64,000 nt of DNA from NCBI RefSeq assembly GCF_947179515.1, contig NC_067495.1, forward strand, positions 62,107,127 to 62,171,126. The letters are read 5' to 3'. The stretch comes from Apodemus sylvaticus. Taxonomy: Eukaryota; Chordata; Mammalia; Rodentia; Muridae. Shown piece after piece: positions 62,966-64,000 of this stretch. Each line of letters begins with the position of its first letter. Positions within the stretch are counted from its first letter, which is position 1. A program made the translations under genes and the position numbers. The notes below the pieces were generated by a model, which made no database searches, was not told where the DNA came from, and worked only from the letters and a program-made list of their open reading frames with translations.

Positions 62966-64000
62966 GAGCTCCTGTTGCTTTCCCCTCCATCGGTTATTTC
63001 CCATGACTATTTCGCGACCCCTTTCCTCTATAACCAAGAGGGCCTTCCAGACGTGATTACAAAGCTGCTTCTGCAGCCACCACCCTGTTGCAGAGGTGCC
63101 TTGGATAAGAAAGAAAATGCATTGCATTTTGCTGCATTTCTGTTGGTTCTGGCTTTAGGTGCTCTGCTGTCATCCAGCTGCCGCTAGCAAACCTCTTTTC
63201 AATTTCAATGGCTGAAGTGGTGGGAGGTGGGGAGAGGCTTTCTTTGTCTGCCTAAGGGAAAGAGGAGAATTTCCTCCCTAGAGTCATTGGCGTGCTCAGA
63301 AGCAGGAGATTACAATGCACTTGACATTGGGGCCAGGGCAGCAACTGAGCTGTCTGTTCTTACGTCAGACACTCTAGGTTAACCACACAGTACTGGGGGG
63401 GAGGGGGCGGGAAGGAGAGGTCTTGGGCTTGGCAGATCCTTTGGCTGCCTAAGGCAGCATTGTTTCTTCTTCCAGAGATGGCTTTCTTAACCCCTTGATC
63501 GCCTTCTGGACCAGGTATCTCCATCGCCACTCTCCCATACAACCCTGGGTGTGGTCCCATTAACAGATGGGCAGGCAGGCTCATCAAAAGTCAGTAACTA
63601 GCCTAAGGTCACTTTAGGTAAAGAATCAGATACAAACAGAAGCTACTTGGCCCTTGCATAAACCATGGTCCAACCTGCTACTCGCCTGAAGGTTTTTATC
63701 ACTTTCTCTTAGGCTTAGTTCTCGCCAGGTGCCCACCTGCCAAGCCCCTGACAGGGTCCCTTTCCTGCAGCTTAATCATAGTTCGCTGGCTTTGGAACGT
63801 GCTCACAGGCAGACAGCGTCCTTGATTTTTGTGTAGATAAACACAAGGTAACATCAAATTAGCCGCCTTTTATTTTCTTTTGTTAATGGCTAGCTTTTCC
63901 CTCCATCGGCAAAAGCACAGGCAGTCTGCTGCTGTAAGAGTCACGTCTTCTGTTTCAGACTCTTTTGTGCTTCATCATTTTTAGCCATGGTGACTTTTGC
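62966..64000 (+). other. Gjb1: Single-copy DNA, probable Gjb1 intron 1 approaching P2
   Basis: Repeat-free last kilobase. It has a G-rich GC-box-like stretch (63,394-63,411) and a SOX-like CTTTTGTTAATGG (63,877-63,889). In Gjb1 the second, Schwann-cell promoter and coding exon lie several kb after exon 1, so they should start just beyond the window. No connexin sequence is present. Confidence 0.4.

Noticed and set aside
62840..63187. 115-codon forward frame near 63 kb as connexin coding sequence
   Set aside because: It begins in B1 sequence and shows none of the connexin membrane or cysteine-loop motifs.

Overview
This window is mammalian nuclear DNA, almost certainly mouse (Mus). The evidence is the dense load of murine B1, B2/B3, B4 and ID SINEs, a mouse-type L1 3' end, and ORR1/MT-class MaLR LTRs. 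The first kilobase encodes the C-terminus of neuroligin-3, and the right end carries what looks like the distal (liver-type) promoter and non-coding first exon of Gjb1 (connexin 32). Both lie on the + strand. This matches the known X-chromosome order Nlgn3 - Gjb1, so the window is read as the X-linked Nlgn3-Gjb1 intergenic region.

Layout. Positions 1-2112 hold the last intron end, last coding exon and 3'UTR of Nlgn3. From 2.1 to 57 kb there is no convincing protein-coding gene. The interval is a patchwork of about one hundred SINEs, many nested, many simple repeats, fragments of L1, three solo MaLR LTRs, one two-LTR MaLR element with a readable primer binding site (23.67-25.57 kb), ancient MIR copies, one URR1 hAT transposon, and islands of single-copy DNA. 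The most gene-like non-coding spot is a GC- and CpG-rich block at 13.2-13.74 kb. It has Sp1-, ETS-, AP-1- and SRF-type sites, a TG/CG Z-DNA tract and a good splice donor downstream. Three single-copy blocks (32.0-32.5, 48.3-48.8, 53.9-54.3 kb) look like candidate distal enhancers. The stretch 57.24-58.15 kb combines HNF1-, FOXA-, octamer- and nuclear-receptor-type sites with a splice donor at 58,144/58,145 and fits the Gjb1 P1 promoter. The rest, to 64 kb, would be Gjb1 intron 1; the connexin coding exon is not in the window.

Functional reading. Neuroligin-3 is a postsynaptic adhesion protein. Connexin 32 is a gap-junction protein of liver and Schwann cells. The two genes share no pathway; the intergenic DNA is of interest for regulation and for the order of transposon insertions. 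I found no new multi-gene system. Repeat names come from recognising consensus-like sequence by eye; boundaries are usually good to about 5-20 bases and subfamily names are tentative.
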